DNA of 64,000 nt from Gammaproteobacteria bacterium (GCA_030425645.1 JAUHZK010000005.1:124001-188000); one strand, 5' to 3'; shown: positions 1 to 9,182, numbered from the stretch's first letter. The notes: generated by a model not told the origin, from the letters alone. Numbers and translations are program-made.

Positions 1-1
1 C

Positions 2-622
2 TGCCGCCCTCGCCTACCTTGGGCCCCGGCGCTACCTGCATTCAAGCAAGACCCAGCACCTATTTTCCCCATTCTAGAAAAGCTTAAGCGCGACGATGAA
101 GACTATGTGCGCCGCTCAGTAGCCAATAACCTCAACGACATTAGCAAAGATCATCCCGACCTCGTGCTCAACTGGTGCCGCGATAACATTGGTCAGCATC
201 CGCATACGGACTGGATTATCAAACATGCTTGTCGCGGCCTACTTAAGGCCAGCCACCCATTGGCACTCGCTCTGTTCGGATATCAGGCACCACATGGCCT
301 GAGCGTTGCTAGCTTCGGAACCAATAAAACCGAACTCCGCGAAGGCGATCAATTACAAATCAATGCCTCCCTCTCCGCACCACAACAGCTAGGTAAATTA
401 CGCGTGGAATATTTGGTGCACTACGTCAAAGCCAATGGCAGCCGCGCCGCCAAAGTCTTTATCTTTTCAGAGGGAGAATTTACAGAGTCTCGCAAACTCT
501 TTACCCGGCGGCATAGCTTTGAACGCATGACAACACGCATTCATTATCCCGGCGAACACAAAATTGAATTACGCGTTAACGGCTGGGTGCTTGCCGAAAC
601 GCAAGTTGAACTGCTGGCTTAA
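2..622 (+). CDS. DNA alkylation repair protein, HEAT-repeat type (3' part)
   Basis: The reading frame is open from base 2, so the start lies outside the window and about 206 C-terminal residues remain. The visible segment has alpha-helical HEAT-like sequence with the family-typical stretches RPRLPWAPALPAFK and VRRSVANNLNDISKDHP, followed by a beta-rich tail. By family knowledge these proteins (COG4335, AlkC/AlkD-like) remove or bind alkylated bases. The internal GTG at 107 is not the true start because the conserved sequence continues upstream of it. Its stop codon overlaps the stop of the convergent cyclase gene in a shared TTAA at 619-622. The family is fairly certain; substrate specificity cannot be read from this fragment. 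Confidence 0.85.
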   Translation, partial: CRPRLPWAPALPAFKQDPAPIFPILEKLKRDDEDYVRRSVANNLNDISKDHPDLVLNWCRDNIGQHPHTDWIIKHACRGLLKASHPLALALFGYQAPHGLSVASFGTNKTELREGDQLQINASLSAPQQLGKLRVEYLVHYVKANGSRAAKVFIFSEGEFTESRKLFTRRHSFERMTTRIHYPGEHKIELRVNGWVLAETQVELLA

Positions 623-1899
623 CTTAAGCGAATGGCTTCGGTTTCGCCGCTATAGCCTTTCAAACCCAACCGCAGCTCGGCGGTTTGACCAACGCCAACA
701 TCGGTCAGAATTTCTCCATTAGCGGCTTTGTCACATAAACGTGCTGCCATATTCACCGCCGAACCAACAGCAACATACTCTAAGCGGCGCGAGCCGCCTA
801 CAGCTCCAGTGGTCACCGTACCTGAGGCAACACCAACACCCAAGCCAACTTGCCCAGCTGTGCGTTGCTCAATCAACACGCAACCTTTTTCACGAATCTC
901 CTTAGCCATCGTTTCTGCTCGCGCGCGGTGATCTTCTAAGGGAACCGGTGCACCTACTAAGGTCAGCACGCCATCACCGGCATGATCTTTCACCGTACCA
1001 CCCACCGCTTGCGCAGCCTCATGCACCACTGCGTAATAGTCATGTAGCAAACTCAAAACCTGCTTACTGTCATTTTCAGCGGCGTATTTGGTAAATCCGC
1101 GCAGGTCGCAGGCAACCACAGAAATCTCTAACTCATCTGGTTGAATGGCAGACTTAAAGCCCTTCTCTCGCACCATATGCGCCACCTCTTTAGGCATAAA
1201 GCGGCGCATAAAGGTGGCACGTTGCCCCTGCACAATCAGATAGCGAATATTGCCAGCGAAGTAGATGAGTAACCCCACACCCAGCACGATCGGAATTAAA
1301 TAAGCCGTACTCTGTTGCGACCACCAAGTAGCCGCCATAAAGAACGGCACCGACACCACCATATAGACCAGTCGATCTTTCTCTGCGCGGTCGATCGGTC
1401 GCATATAGGTAATCAGAACCGACAGGCCCGTTAGCCACAAAGCGATCTGTTGCGGTAAGAAGTGAATCCAAAAGGCCAAGTGAAATACTTCGCCGGGGTT
1501 AGAGAACAACACAGGAAACTGAATCGGCCGCAGATGCGGAAAGATAATCACCAGTATCCAGTAGGCGACGATGAGCAGCTGCGCAACGCGTTCAATGATG
1601 CCGCCAAACCAACGACGCCCTTCCTCTTGCGCCAGCATTTTGCCCACGCGCCGCACCCACTCAATGCCGGCGAGCGTGGCAAAAGCCTCATAACTGCGCC
1701 CCACAATGGCGGAAAAGGTCGGCCATTGGTTCATCGGGTAAGTCACCGCCGCCACCGTCCATAAGGCGGCCAAGCCTACCAACGCCAGAAACAACGACGA
1801 CGCTCGGGTGGTAGGTGAATTCTTGTCGGCGCGATAAAAGATACCGGCCATGCCGATCGCAATCATCGACACCAGAATAGTGGCTATATGCTTCTCCAT
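619..1899 (-). CDS. Membrane-bound class III adenylate/guanylate cyclase
   Basis: The protein has 426 residues. Roughly the first 225 form six or seven hydrophobic segments, and residues 245-426 form a class III nucleotide cyclase domain. The metal-binding Asp lies in VVACDLRGF (about residue 265), the second in DHAGDGVL, and the transition-state Asn and Arg in GSAVNMAARLC. The Lys in VKDHAGDG fits adenine recognition, so cAMP is the more likely product, but this is inference. The enzyme should sit in the inner membrane with a cytoplasmic catalytic domain; dimerisation is usual for the class. It converges on the alkylation-repair gene with overlapping stop codons. Confidence 0.9.
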   Translation of the reverse strand: MEKHIATILVSMIAIGMAGIFYRADKNSPTTRASSLFLALVGLAALWTVAAVTYPMNQWPTFSAIVGRSYEAFATLAGIEWVRRVGKMLAQEEGRRWFGGIIERVAQLLIVAYWILVIIFPHLRPIQFPVLFSNPGEVFHLAFWIHFLPQQIALWLTGLSVLITYMRPIDRAEKDRLVYMVVSVPFFMAATWWSQQSTAYLIPIVLGVGLLIYFAGNIRYLIVQGQRATFMRRFMPKEVAHMVREKGFKSAIQPDELEISVVACDLRGFTKYAAENDSKQVLSLLHDYYAVVHEAAQAVGGTVKDHAGDGVLTLVGAPVPLEDHRARAETMAKEIREKGCVLIEQRTAGQVGLGVGVASGTVTTGAVGGSRRLEYVAVGSAVNMAARLCDKAANGEILTDVGVGQTAELRLGLKGYSGETEAIRLS

Positions 1900-1932
1900 C
1901 GCTGCAGTTTATGTTTTTCCTGTGCGTTAAAC

Positions 1933-1963
1933 AAAAAAAGCCAGCGGTAACCCGCTGGCTTTT
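1933..1963 (-). terminator. Rho-independent terminator of the beta-helix lipoprotein gene
   Basis: GCCAGCGG (1940-1947) pairs perfectly with CCGCTGGC (1952-1959) around a 4-base loop. On the minus strand the stem is followed by a run of seven T (bases 1933-1939 as A). It lies between the stop of the beta-helix gene and the start of the cyclase gene, so it should end the former's transcript. Confidence 0.85.
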
Positions 1964-1984
1964 CAAAGCGTAGCTAACTCGCCG

Positions 1985-4900
1985 CTAGTTGCTGGTACAA
2001 GCGGTTGAGTTAGGGTACTTACTCTCGTCAGCCACCACTACGTTGTTGATCCAATTAGTGATCAACTGGTGCGCTTCAAAGTCAGTACGACTGCGAGCAA
2101 TCGGCGGCATACGAGCAGCCGCAGAGTCTTGCGCAGCTTGACTAATCCGATACTCCAATACCGAATCAGCCGCACTGCCGGGATGAATATCAACGGTGCG
2201 TCCGTTGGTACCTTCGGCACCCGCCGCGGTTACGCCTTTACAAATACCGTAACTGGTATCGACCACACGCAAGCTGTCTAGATAGAAGCCGGTGTTTTCA
2301 GCAAAACCACGGTCATTGTGACAATGCGCACAGTTCACTTCTAACCAAGCACGTGCACGATCCTCAATATCTTCATCACTACCAGCGGCATGGCCAGAGT
2401 CACCCGGAACATTGAACTTAGGTACGCGCGGCAAGTTAGTCGCAACGCCGTCGGCATCTACTTCAATGGTTGGACAGCCGGCTAAGAGACCATTGTCACA
2501 CCAGTATTTAATCTGGTTCTGACCGGCAACCTCGTGCTGGCTTTGGGCGGTAATCTGGGTAGATTCAGAGCGATAAGCACGGTTCATATTTCGTACTTTC
2601 GGTCCAATCGGTGCCGAACCACCATCAAGGTCTTTGTTGGAGTGGCAGCTCAAGCACTGAGACGCCGTTGGAATGCTGTAACCCGCGGTACTACCAGCAT
2701 GCAGCGTGCCGGTTTCTGGGTCAGTAAAGTTCCAACTAACGTTGGCGCTACCACCGGTTTTTTGCAAGGTTGCAACACGCTCGCCGGTTTCAGCGTCGGT
2801 TTCCCAGATATAAGGCAAACCGGCCCAGAAAATAGCGCCCAAATGGGTACGACGCTTAATTAACAAACGGGTTTCAATAACTTCTTCTTCGTCTGCATCT
2901 AAGAAGGCGAAGGTTTTAGCCAAAATGGTTCCCACTGGGAATTCCAACGTCACATTAGGTGCGGTGGTACTAGCACGGTAGGTTGCTTGCTCGCCTGGGG
3001 GCAGATAAGCCACACGGTATTTAACCGCATAGTCTGAGAACAGCTTACTGTTCATTACAAACGGCACACCGCTGCTATTAGGCGCACTGCGCGGGTCTTC
3101 GGCATCAGCAAACAGGTGATACTGATCCAAACGTGGGCAATCAACGGTGTAGGCATCAAAGTTCACTGCGCCGTCGGCTACCTCGGCATTACATAGCACC
3201 TCAGGGTCGCCCGAAATACCCTGGTCAAATTCACCAGTAGCCTCAAATTCAGGAATCACTACCTCAGGTAAAAACTCTAAATTACGACCGTATTCCTGCT
3301 CGCATTTATGCGGCGTGATATCTAGGTCAGCTGGGAAATCAAACAGATCCAGCACCACATCTGGATTCAGCAGCGCGTTTAATACGGTTTGTACAAACGC
3401 AATCGGGTCCAAGCTAGTCGGGTCTGCTGCCGGGATCGCAATTGCCAAAGCCGCGTCCAAACCCTTAGTGCCGTGGAAGTTCGAGAACGTCAAACTGTCA
3501 CTCGAAAAGTCGTTGTCGTCGTCAATACAAGAAGCCCACCACTCAGGGCGAATGCGTGTACCAGTGTCGTCAAACTTATACTGGTTGTAGCGGCATTCTG
3601 GCTCTGGATCATGCGCACGATAGTTTGGCTTACCGGCAGTCAACTCGCTGACCGGCACATCGTCCTCGCCGTTAGCTTGCTTCGGATAGTCACAGCCACG
3701 GTCAACGTCATCCAAAAGACCGTCCCAAATGATGTGGCCACCACGGTACTGGTCGCCAGCTGCCAAGTTTTTCAAACCCACAATAGCCGGCAGCAATTGC
3801 GCCACACGACCAGACTGCAAGTCCTCAGAGTTCGCAACCGGCAAACCGTTACCGTTGTTGATAAAGGTGTTATCGGAAATACGCATGCCCTCAGTGTAGA
3901 AATCAATTTTCTTATCTGAAGGACGGCCAGCGCCCTCTGGGAACAACTCATAACTAGCGTGAATAATGCCGCCGGTGTTGTTGTCTTGGAAGGTGTTGCC
4001 GTAAACGTCGATACGATCGTACGACAGGGTAATCATGCCGCTACCCGGAGGCACGTTGCCTACAAAGCCACCTTCGGTGAAGTTATAGGTGTTGTTCATG
4101 CGCGCAACGTTATTACGCATGATGGTATTGCTACCGTACTGAGTCAGGTTATCCAAATCGTAGATTAGGAAGCCGCCAGTATTACATTCAGCTAGGTTGT
4201 CCTCATACATACCTACCTGAACGTTTTCAATTTCAAAACCAAATACGTTATAGGCCGCGCGGCTGCGACGAATAATGATATTGGAAGACTGACCTACATA
4301 AATACCTGCATCGGAAGCACCGATAGACTCGGAATCCTCAACCAATACGTTCTTAGATTTCACTGGGTAAATACCGTAACGGCCAGCGCCATCATCAGGC
4401 GTGTAGTCAGGCGACGTTGTGTCACCTAAGCCGTTCTCAAACGCGTTAGGGTTTTGCGTAGGCGGATCAGTGCAGGGAATGTCCATTACCGCCGCGTAGT
4501 CATCACCTTCCGCAATCGTATCGGCGCTATGACGGCCGCCACCGGAAGACCAGAAGGCGCGTACGCGCTGCAAAGTCACATGATCAGCCGAGCGAATCTC
4601 AAAGCCATTACCCGCGGTATCAGCTACGGTTAAATCGCTATAGCGAATACCGCGAGCCGTATCGACCAACATGCCTTCTGGGGCGTTATTGTTCTTAAAT
4701 GACAAAACGGTTTTGTCGATGCCACAACCTTTAACGGTAATGTCTTCAACGTGCGTCAGTAGTAGTGTTGACTGAATATCGAAGAAGCCGCAGTCGAACT
4801 CGATGATATCGCCGGTGCCAGCGCTAACAAACGCAGCAATCGCTTCTTCGCTGGCGTTAGGGCCAGGTTTAATGATGGTATGACGCGCTTCTGGTGTCTC

Positions 4901-5119
4901 GCCGCCGGTATCGCCACCACCGGTGTCACCACCACCAGTATCGCCGCCGCCAGTGTCTCCGCCGCCTGTATCGCCACCGCCGGTATCTCCGCCGCCGTTC
5001 TCGCCACTGTTATTGCCGTTGCCAGCGCCGCCATTGGCGCCACCACTGCTGTCAGTACAGGCTGAGATAGCCGTAAAGGCCAAAACCAGCACTAAGGCTG
5101 GCCAAAAACGCGTCTTCAT
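1985..5119 (-). CDS. Lipoprotein: parallel beta-helix fused to a diheme cytochrome-like module
   Basis: The 1044-residue protein starts with a lipoprotein signal ending in AISAC (Cys21). A Gly-Asp-Thr linker of six GGGDT units follows (residues 42-71). About residues 80-450 carry repeated right-handed beta-helix rungs. The C-terminal part carries two CXXCH haem-c motifs, CLSCH (about 822-826) and CAHCH (about 930-934). From memory, the two halves match families usually encoded as separate neighbouring genes (TIGR03805 beta-helix and TIGR03806/SO2930-type diheme cytochrome); here they are one reading frame. A surface-anchored or periplasmic electron-transfer or binding role is inferred; no substrate is known. 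The start ATG is preceded by GGAG nine bases upstream. Confidence 0.85.
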   Translation of the reverse strand: MKTRFWPALVLVLAFTAISACTDSSGGANGGAGNGNNSGENGGGDTGGGDTGGGDTGGGDTGGGDTGGGDTGGETPEARHTIIKPGPNASEEAIAAFVSAGTGDIIEFDCGFFDIQSTLLLTHVEDITVKGCGIDKTVLSFKNNNAPEGMLVDTARGIRYSDLTVADTAGNGFEIRSADHVTLQRVRAFWSSGGGRHSADTIAEGDDYAAVMDIPCTDPPTQNPNAFENGLGDTTSPDYTPDDGAGRYGIYPVKSKNVLVEDSESIGASDAGIYVGQSSNIIIRRSRAAYNVFGFEIENVQVGMYEDNLAECNTGGFLIYDLDNLTQYGSNTIMRNNVARMNNTYNFTEGGFVGNVPPGSGMITLSYDRIDVYGNTFQDNNTGGIIHASYELFPEGAGRPSDKKIDFYTEGMRISDNTFINNGNGLPVANSEDLQSGRVAQLLPAIVGLKNLAAGDQYRGGHIIWDGLLDDVDRGCDYPKQANGEDDVPVSELTAGKPNYRAHDPEPECRYNQYKFDDTGTRIRPEWWASCIDDDNDFSSDSLTFSNFHGTKGLDAALAIAIPAADPTSLDPIAFVQTVLNALLNPDVVLDLFDFPADLDITPHKCEQEYGRNLEFLPEVVIPEFEATGEFDQGISGDPEVLCNAEVADGAVNFDAYTVDCPRLDQYHLFADAEDPRSAPNSSGVPFVMNSKLFSDYAVKYRVAYLPPGEQATYRASTTAPNVTLEFPVGTILAKTFAFLDADEEEVIETRLLIKRRTHLGAIFWAGLPYIWETDAETGERVATLQKTGGSANVSWNFTDPETGTLHAGSTAGYSIPTASQCLSCHSNKDLDGGSAPIGPKVRNMNRAYRSESTQITAQSQHEVAGQNQIKYWCDNGLLAGCPTIEVDADGVATNLPRVPKFNVPGDSGHAAGSDEDIEDRARAWLEVNCAHCHNDRGFAENTGFYLDSLRVVDTSYGICKGVTAAGAEGTNGRTVDIHPGSAADSVLEYRISQAAQDSAAARMPPIARSRTDFEAHQLITNWINNVVVADESKYPNSTACTSN
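4907..4996 (-). repeat. Six tandem 15-bp units encoding GGGDT linker
   Basis: Six consecutive degenerate 15-bp units encode GGGDT at residues 42-71 of the beta-helix lipoprotein, just after the lipidated Cys. They form a flexible stalk between membrane anchor and folded domain. Copy number is expected to vary by slippage. Confidence 0.9.
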
Positions 5120-5266
5120 TTTGTCTTACTCCAATATTCTAATAAGACCGATTTGAGGCTTCGGTCCAGATCGGCTTTAGTTCCGATTCGGGAGGATATT
5201 AACAGAATTAGGCAAAAGAAGACTTGTATGTGACTGCTATGTCAGCGCGACAGAAATAGTCCTAAT

Positions 5267-6466
5267 TTATGGCCCCGATCCACCCAGTACGGACAGATCG
5301 TCTAACCAGGCATTGATTTCGTCGTAGACCTCGCAAGACCACAACAAACGCAGGTGATCAGTGGCGGCCAGCGCCACGCGGTTAATATTGTCGCCTTGGA
5401 GTACAAAATCTGGGTTATCCCCTAGCGCCCAAGCGCTTTCAACCGTCACCAACATATCGTGCTTAGCATCTAGCGGGTTGTCGGTCATCAGTTCAGAGCG
5501 CGTACCCGCTACAAACAGATATTCCGTGTTGGTATTCAACGGCACCGGCGTACGGAGGTCTTGGTAATGATCTGGATCTTCAATGGCTTGCCAGTCGCTG
5601 TGCTGCAAATTGCTAAAACGCAGATCACGAATACCGGCGGAACGAATATTGCCCAAACGCGACAAGGGGTGGGTGTAAGGGGATGCCATTAACACAGTAT
5701 TGGCCATATTGCCCAAACGCTCGGCTGGCGCACCGTTATGCGGCGTACCCAAGGCAACCACATGGCTTAACTTACTTAGCCAGTCGTAGCCATGCTGTTC
5801 AGCATAGAAACTCGCGCTGCGCGCCAACAAACCACCCATGCTATGGCCGACAATCACAATGCGTTGATCATTTGTCGCATAGTCTTCCAGCAAGCGCGCC
5901 AAGCTCTCACCGTTTTCTGAAATATGCAGACCACTGTTATAGCGCAAGTAGGCCACACGGGCATTTAGGCGCCCAGCCATACTGGTAGCTGCCGCCTTAT
6001 GCACACCATCAAACCAACCCAGTTCACTCATGCACAGACCATGAATAAATAGCAGCAGCGTTTCCGGCTCCTCACTATCCAACTCCGGCGCCGGCGCTTC
6101 ATTAACAAACACCATCGGCTGCGCGAGCGGGTTGCCACGCGCAAGCAACGCATCGCCGCAGACGCCATTAGTCGCCGCACGAACCTGCAGCCAACGCGGA
6201 TCGTTATCATCGGCGTCTTGCCATTGTTCGGCTAGCTTACGCAAACCGATATGGCCGGCCTCAAAGCCGCCCTTCACGCAGCGATATACAAAACCAGAAA
6301 TACCGCGTGCGCTGTCATCTTCCAGCTTACCCAACGGCATTGGCGAACGACTAATGCTGCCGTGCATACGCTCAACCACGTCGACTACTTCAGCACCTAA
6401 GCTAGCACCAAGCTGTGCAATAGAGGCACCTCGACCCGCCCAGGTTTTTAGTTTGTTGTCACTCAT
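5267..6466 (-). CDS. Lipase-like alpha/beta hydrolase
   Basis: A 399-residue protein with an alpha/beta-hydrolase fold in its C-terminal two thirds. The oxyanion-side motif LLLFIHGLCMSE is followed by the nucleophile elbow GHSMGG with Ser209, and LGTPHNGAP follows as in PGAP1/lipase-class enzymes. No signal peptide is evident. The N-terminal 100 residues are helical and of unknown function. I choose ATG at 6466: GGAG lies eight bases before it, and that GGAG abuts the alternative GTG at 6475. It follows the desaturase gene in the same direction but a hairpin separates them. An esterase acting on lipids or polyhydroxyalkanoates is inferred; substrate unknown. Confidence 0.8.
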   Translation of the reverse strand: MSDNKLKTWAGRGASIAQLGASLGAEVVDVVERMHGSISRSPMPLGKLEDDSARGISGFVYRCVKGGFEAGHIGLRKLAEQWQDADDNDPRWLQVRAATNGVCGDALLARGNPLAQPMVFVNEAPAPELDSEEPETLLLFIHGLCMSELGWFDGVHKAAATSMAGRLNARVAYLRYNSGLHISENGESLARLLEDYATNDQRIVIVGHSMGGLLARSASFYAEQHGYDWLSKLSHVVALGTPHNGAPAERLGNMANTVLMASPYTHPLSRLGNIRSAGIRDLRFSNLQHSDWQAIEDPDHYQDLRTPVPLNTNTEYLFVAGTRSELMTDNPLDAKHDMLVTVESAWALGDNPDFVLQGDNINRVALAATDHLRLLWSCEVYDEINAWLDDLSVLGGSGP

Positions 6467-6486
6467 TGATCTCACTCCAGATACAG

Positions 6487-6518
6487 GAAAAGGAGCGACG
6501 GGCCAAGCCGCCGCTCCT
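6487..6518 (-). terminator. Probable terminator after the desaturase gene
   Basis: On the minus strand GGAGCG pairs with CGCTCC (6492-6497 with 6512-6517), with inner CGG/CCG pairing, followed by TTTTCC. It sits between the stop of the desaturase gene and the start of the lipase-like gene. The T tract is short, so attenuation is also possible. Confidence 0.55.
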
Positions 6519-6539
6519 GGGTCACTAGTGTTGTTTAAA

Positions 6540-7631
6540 CTATGCCGCCGCTAGCTGCTGCTTACGTGTAGGCAAAGCGTACTTGAAGATCTTGCCTAAG
6601 AAGCTGCCGTACTGTTTCAAAAACGGTCCAGTTTCATAATGCTGGCCATACTTTTCACAAATCTCACGCACGGCTGGTGCCATATCTGGATAACGATGCG
6701 CCGGCACATCTGGGAACAAGTGGTGCTCAATTTGATGGCTCAAATGGCCACTCAAAATATGAAACACCTTGCCACCTTCAATATTGGCCGAACCATTCAT
6801 TTGGCGCACATACCATTGGCCACGGGTTTCGGTTTCTAGTACCGACTCGTCGTATTCATAAGTCTGTGCCTCACCCGGGAAGTGACCACACATAATGATC
6901 ATGTTCGACCATACGTTACGGATCATATTGGCGGCAAAGTTACCGGCAATTACGCCTAAAAAGTTAGGGCCAGATAGCAGCGGGAACAACACATAGTCCT
7001 TACCCCACAAACGGGTAGCCTTACGGGCAAAACGCTTTAAGGCTTCCCAAGAACGTTTGGCGGACACCTTACCCTTCAAGAACTCGTCTACCTGCACATC
7101 ATGTAAGCCCACACCCGCATCAAAACCAGCCGCCAACAGTACGTTGCTTACTGGGTTCAGCAGGTGATGTGGCTCCCAAGGCTGATCCTTGCTTACGCGT
7201 AACACGCCGTAACCCACGTCACGGTCTTTTCCAATAATATTGGTATAGGTGTGATGCTCGTAGTTATGGGTATAACGCCAGCCGTCAGAGTCACTCACGG
7301 TGTCCCAGTCATAGGTCTGCGAGTTCAGCTTAGGGTCATTCATCCAGTCGTATTGGCCGTGCATTACGTTGTGGCCAATTTCCATGTTTTCCATAATTTT
7401 GGCGATACCTAGGCACAACACGCCCAGCGGCCAAGTCACCACAAACATCGGTGGCATAAAACCAAACCAAAGCAAGAGTCGGCCTGCCAAGGCTAGGCTT
7501 TTCTGAATCTTAATCATGCGGCGGATGTGTTTTGCATCGCGCTCGCCTAGGTTATTCATCTGCTGCTCGCGTACTGCGTCCAGCTCAGCACCAAACGCGT
7601 TCGCTTGCTCTACCGTTAAAACTTTAGTCAT
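6540..7631 (-). CDS. desB: Membrane acyl-CoA/acyl-lipid desaturase
   Basis: The 363-residue protein has the three histidine boxes of membrane di-iron desaturases: HNVMH (residues 87-91), HNYEHH (122-127) and HQIEHH (299-304), with hydrophobic segments at about 50-80 and 205-240. It should introduce a double bond into acyl chains in the inner membrane, using electrons from the reductase encoded just upstream (7773-8897). The pair plus a divergent TetR regulator matches the desT-desC-desB arrangement of Pseudomonas aeruginosa, from which the symbol is borrowed. Regiospecificity cannot be read from the sequence. A REP-like repeat fills the 140-bp gap to the reductase gene. Confidence 0.9.
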   Translation of the reverse strand: MTKVLTVEQANAFGAELDAVREQQMNNLGERDAKHIRRMIKIQKSLALAGRLLLWFGFMPPMFVVTWPLGVLCLGIAKIMENMEIGHNVMHGQYDWMNDPKLNSQTYDWDTVSDSDGWRYTHNYEHHTYTNIIGKDRDVGYGVLRVSKDQPWEPHHLLNPVSNVLLAAGFDAGVGLHDVQVDEFLKGKVSAKRSWEALKRFARKATRLWGKDYVLFPLLSGPNFLGVIAGNFAANMIRNVWSNMIIMCGHFPGEAQTYEYDESVLETETRGQWYVRQMNGSANIEGGKVFHILSGHLSHQIEHHLFPDVPAHRYPDMAPAVREICEKYGQHYETGPFLKQYGSFLGKIFKYALPTRKQQLAAA

Positions 7632-7653
7632 TTTAAATCTCTCTCTTTAACCT

Positions 7654-7758
7654 GCCCTTCGACAAGCTCAGGGCGAACGGCTAATGTCCGTTCGGGCTGA
7701 GCCTGAACGGGCCAAGTCAATTAACAAGGCACCGTTAGCCCTGAGCCTGTCGAAGGGC
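7654..7758. repeat. Compound REP-like inverted repeat (CTTCGACAAGCTCAGG family)
   Basis: Two 27-base arms (7654-7680 and 7732-7758), inverted and differing at two positions, share the core CTTCGACAAGCTCAGG. Between them a third related hairpin has arms CCGTTC and GAACGG (7688-7710). The element fills most of the desC-desB gap. The second copy in the window is at 10307-10376. It should form a stem-loop in the desC-desB mRNA and could uncouple expression of the two genes. Confidence 0.85.
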
Positions 7759-7772
7759 GCGCAATAAGTTAC

Positions 7773-8897
7773 TTAACCCAAGGTCACATCAGACACAGGG
7801 GCTGAAATACAAAGTTGGATATCTTCTTCACCGGCGGTAACTTTGCCGGTTAATAAATTCTTCACCGCGCCGCTGGTTTTACGGCATTTGCACTCGTGAC
7901 AAACGCCACGCTTACAGCCGTATTTAGGCAACTCGTCCGCGGTTAAATTGGGGCCATTTTCCAGCAGGCTGTCTAATAAGGTTTCGCCGGCATTGAGCTG
8001 AATCTGCTTACCGGTTTTTAGGGTGATATTGGCGTCAATCGCATCGGTGGCATCCACGGGCGGCGCACCAAAGTATTCAAAAGCCAAGGCATCGCTACGG
8101 CCAATATCGGCCCAATGCTCGCGCACCGCTTCCATAAAGCCGGCCGGGCCACACAACATAGCGTTACGCTCTTGATAGTCCGCCACACGCTTAGCAAGCT
8201 GCTTGGCAGAAAAACGCTCAGGCTTTGATTGGCCCTCGGCCGCCTCAAAACACCACTGCACCGATAGGTTGCTGTATTGCTGAGCCAAGGCTTCTAGCTG
8301 CTCGCCAAAAATTCGATCAGCCGGCGAGCGCACATAGTGCAAAAACTCAATGCTGCCTTGGTAACCTTCATTTAATAAGGTCGCCACTTGCGAAAACACT
8401 GGCGTAATACCACTGCCCGCCGTTAGCACCAATAAGCTATTCGGTAGTTCTGCTGGCAACACAAAGTCACCATCGGCAGCTTCCAAGCCAATCACATCGC
8501 CAGCTTGAATATGGTCATGCAGATGGTTAGATACCAAACCACCCTCAACACGTTTCACCGTAATCTGAATGGTTTTGGACTCATCAGCATTGACCGCTTC
8601 AGCGCGGCTTAGCGAGTAGCGGCGTTTATGCGTTACGCCATTAATTTCTACATTCACACCTACATGTTGGCCGGCACTAATGCCCTGCCAGTGCATATTG
8701 GGCTGCAACTCAAAGCTCTTAGTGTCGTGCGTTTCTTCACGCACATTAACAACGGTGGCGCGTAGGTTGAGTAAAGACCAAACCGGGTTTAGCTTTTCTA
8801 CAAAGTAGTCCACGTTCGCCGGCTCAAATCCAATGCGTTGTGCCATCCGAACCAACGGGCGTTGTGTCCAAGTGGCGGTATTTGATAACTGTGTCAT
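7773..8897 (-). CDS. desC: Ferredoxin-type reductase partner of the desaturase
   Basis: A 374-residue flavodoxin/ferredoxin-reductase-like electron carrier. The FAD-binding motif RRYSLSRA is followed by a NAD(P)-binding region beginning LLVLTAGSGITPVFS. A C-terminal plant-type 2Fe-2S domain has Cys328, Cys333, Cys336 and Cys363. Family knowledge: such proteins pass electrons from NAD(P)H through FAD and the Fe-S centre to a membrane desaturase. It is transcribed with the desaturase downstream. Strong palindromic operator sequences lie 30-58 bases upstream of its start, so it is the first gene of the regulated operon. Confidence 0.9.
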   Translation of the reverse strand: MTQLSNTATWTQRPLVRMAQRIGFEPANVDYFVEKLNPVWSLLNLRATVVNVREETHDTKSFELQPNMHWQGISAGQHVGVNVEINGVTHKRRYSLSRAEAVNADESKTIQITVKRVEGGLVSNHLHDHIQAGDVIGLEAADGDFVLPAELPNSLLVLTAGSGITPVFSQVATLLNEGYQGSIEFLHYVRSPADRIFGEQLEALAQQYSNLSVQWCFEAAEGQSKPERFSAKQLAKRVADYQERNAMLCGPAGFMEAVREHWADIGRSDALAFEYFGAPPVDATDAIDANITLKTGKQIQLNAGETLLDSLLENGPNLTADELPKYGCKRGVCHECKCRKTSGAVKNLLTGKVTAGEEDIQLCISAPVSDVTLG

Positions 8898-8926
8898 GTC
8901 TCTTTTCTCATCATTAGTGACAGTTC

Positions 8927-8955
8927 ATGTTTACAAACGTAAACATAATGTTTAC
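8927..8955. promoter_or_regulatory. Palindromic operator upstream of the desaturase operon
   Basis: Three 8-base half-sites alternate in direction: ATGTTTAC (8927-8934), GTAAACAT (8939-8946) and ATGTTTAC (8948-8955). The first pair is a perfect inverted repeat with a 4-base spacer, and the second pair one with a 1-base spacer. The position just upstream of desC and facing a TetR gene makes this the likely DesT/FabR-type operator. Binding is inferred. Confidence 0.75.
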
Positions 8956-9182
8956 ACCCGTCAACTTAATTATTGAAAAAAAACCAAAACCGAGCCATGT
9001 TTTATATATAAATTGTTGTTTTATAACAATTTAAATGACTAACACTTAGTTACATAAATATACTTATAGCAATTACATATTCGCAAAATACGCGCTATTA
9101 ACGCACCAAAAAAGCGATAAAGTTTAGTTTTTGGTTACATGTGTTAACATAACTGCAACATTAACCCCGAATGGGATCAGTC
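8956..9182. promoter_or_regulatory. AT-rich divergent promoter region desC / tetR
   Basis: Together with the operator above, about 285 bases separate desC from the regulator gene. The stretch is strongly AT-rich and contains a perfect TGTTAACA palindrome at 9142-9149, about 35 bases before the regulator's start, possibly an autoregulatory site related to the desC operator. No small gene or RNA is recognisable. Confidence 0.5.

Noticed and set aside
3389-3919. 176-codon plus-strand frame inside the beta-helix gene
   Set aside because: No family-like sequence, and it is opposite a well-supported gene.
4907-4996. CRISPR-like tandem repeats
   Set aside because: Units are 15 bp, contiguous and in frame with a gene; there are no spacers.
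4756-5156. Several long overlapping frames in the GGGDT region on both strands
   Set aside because: They are products of the low-complexity repeat and are in shadow of the beta-helix lipoprotein gene.
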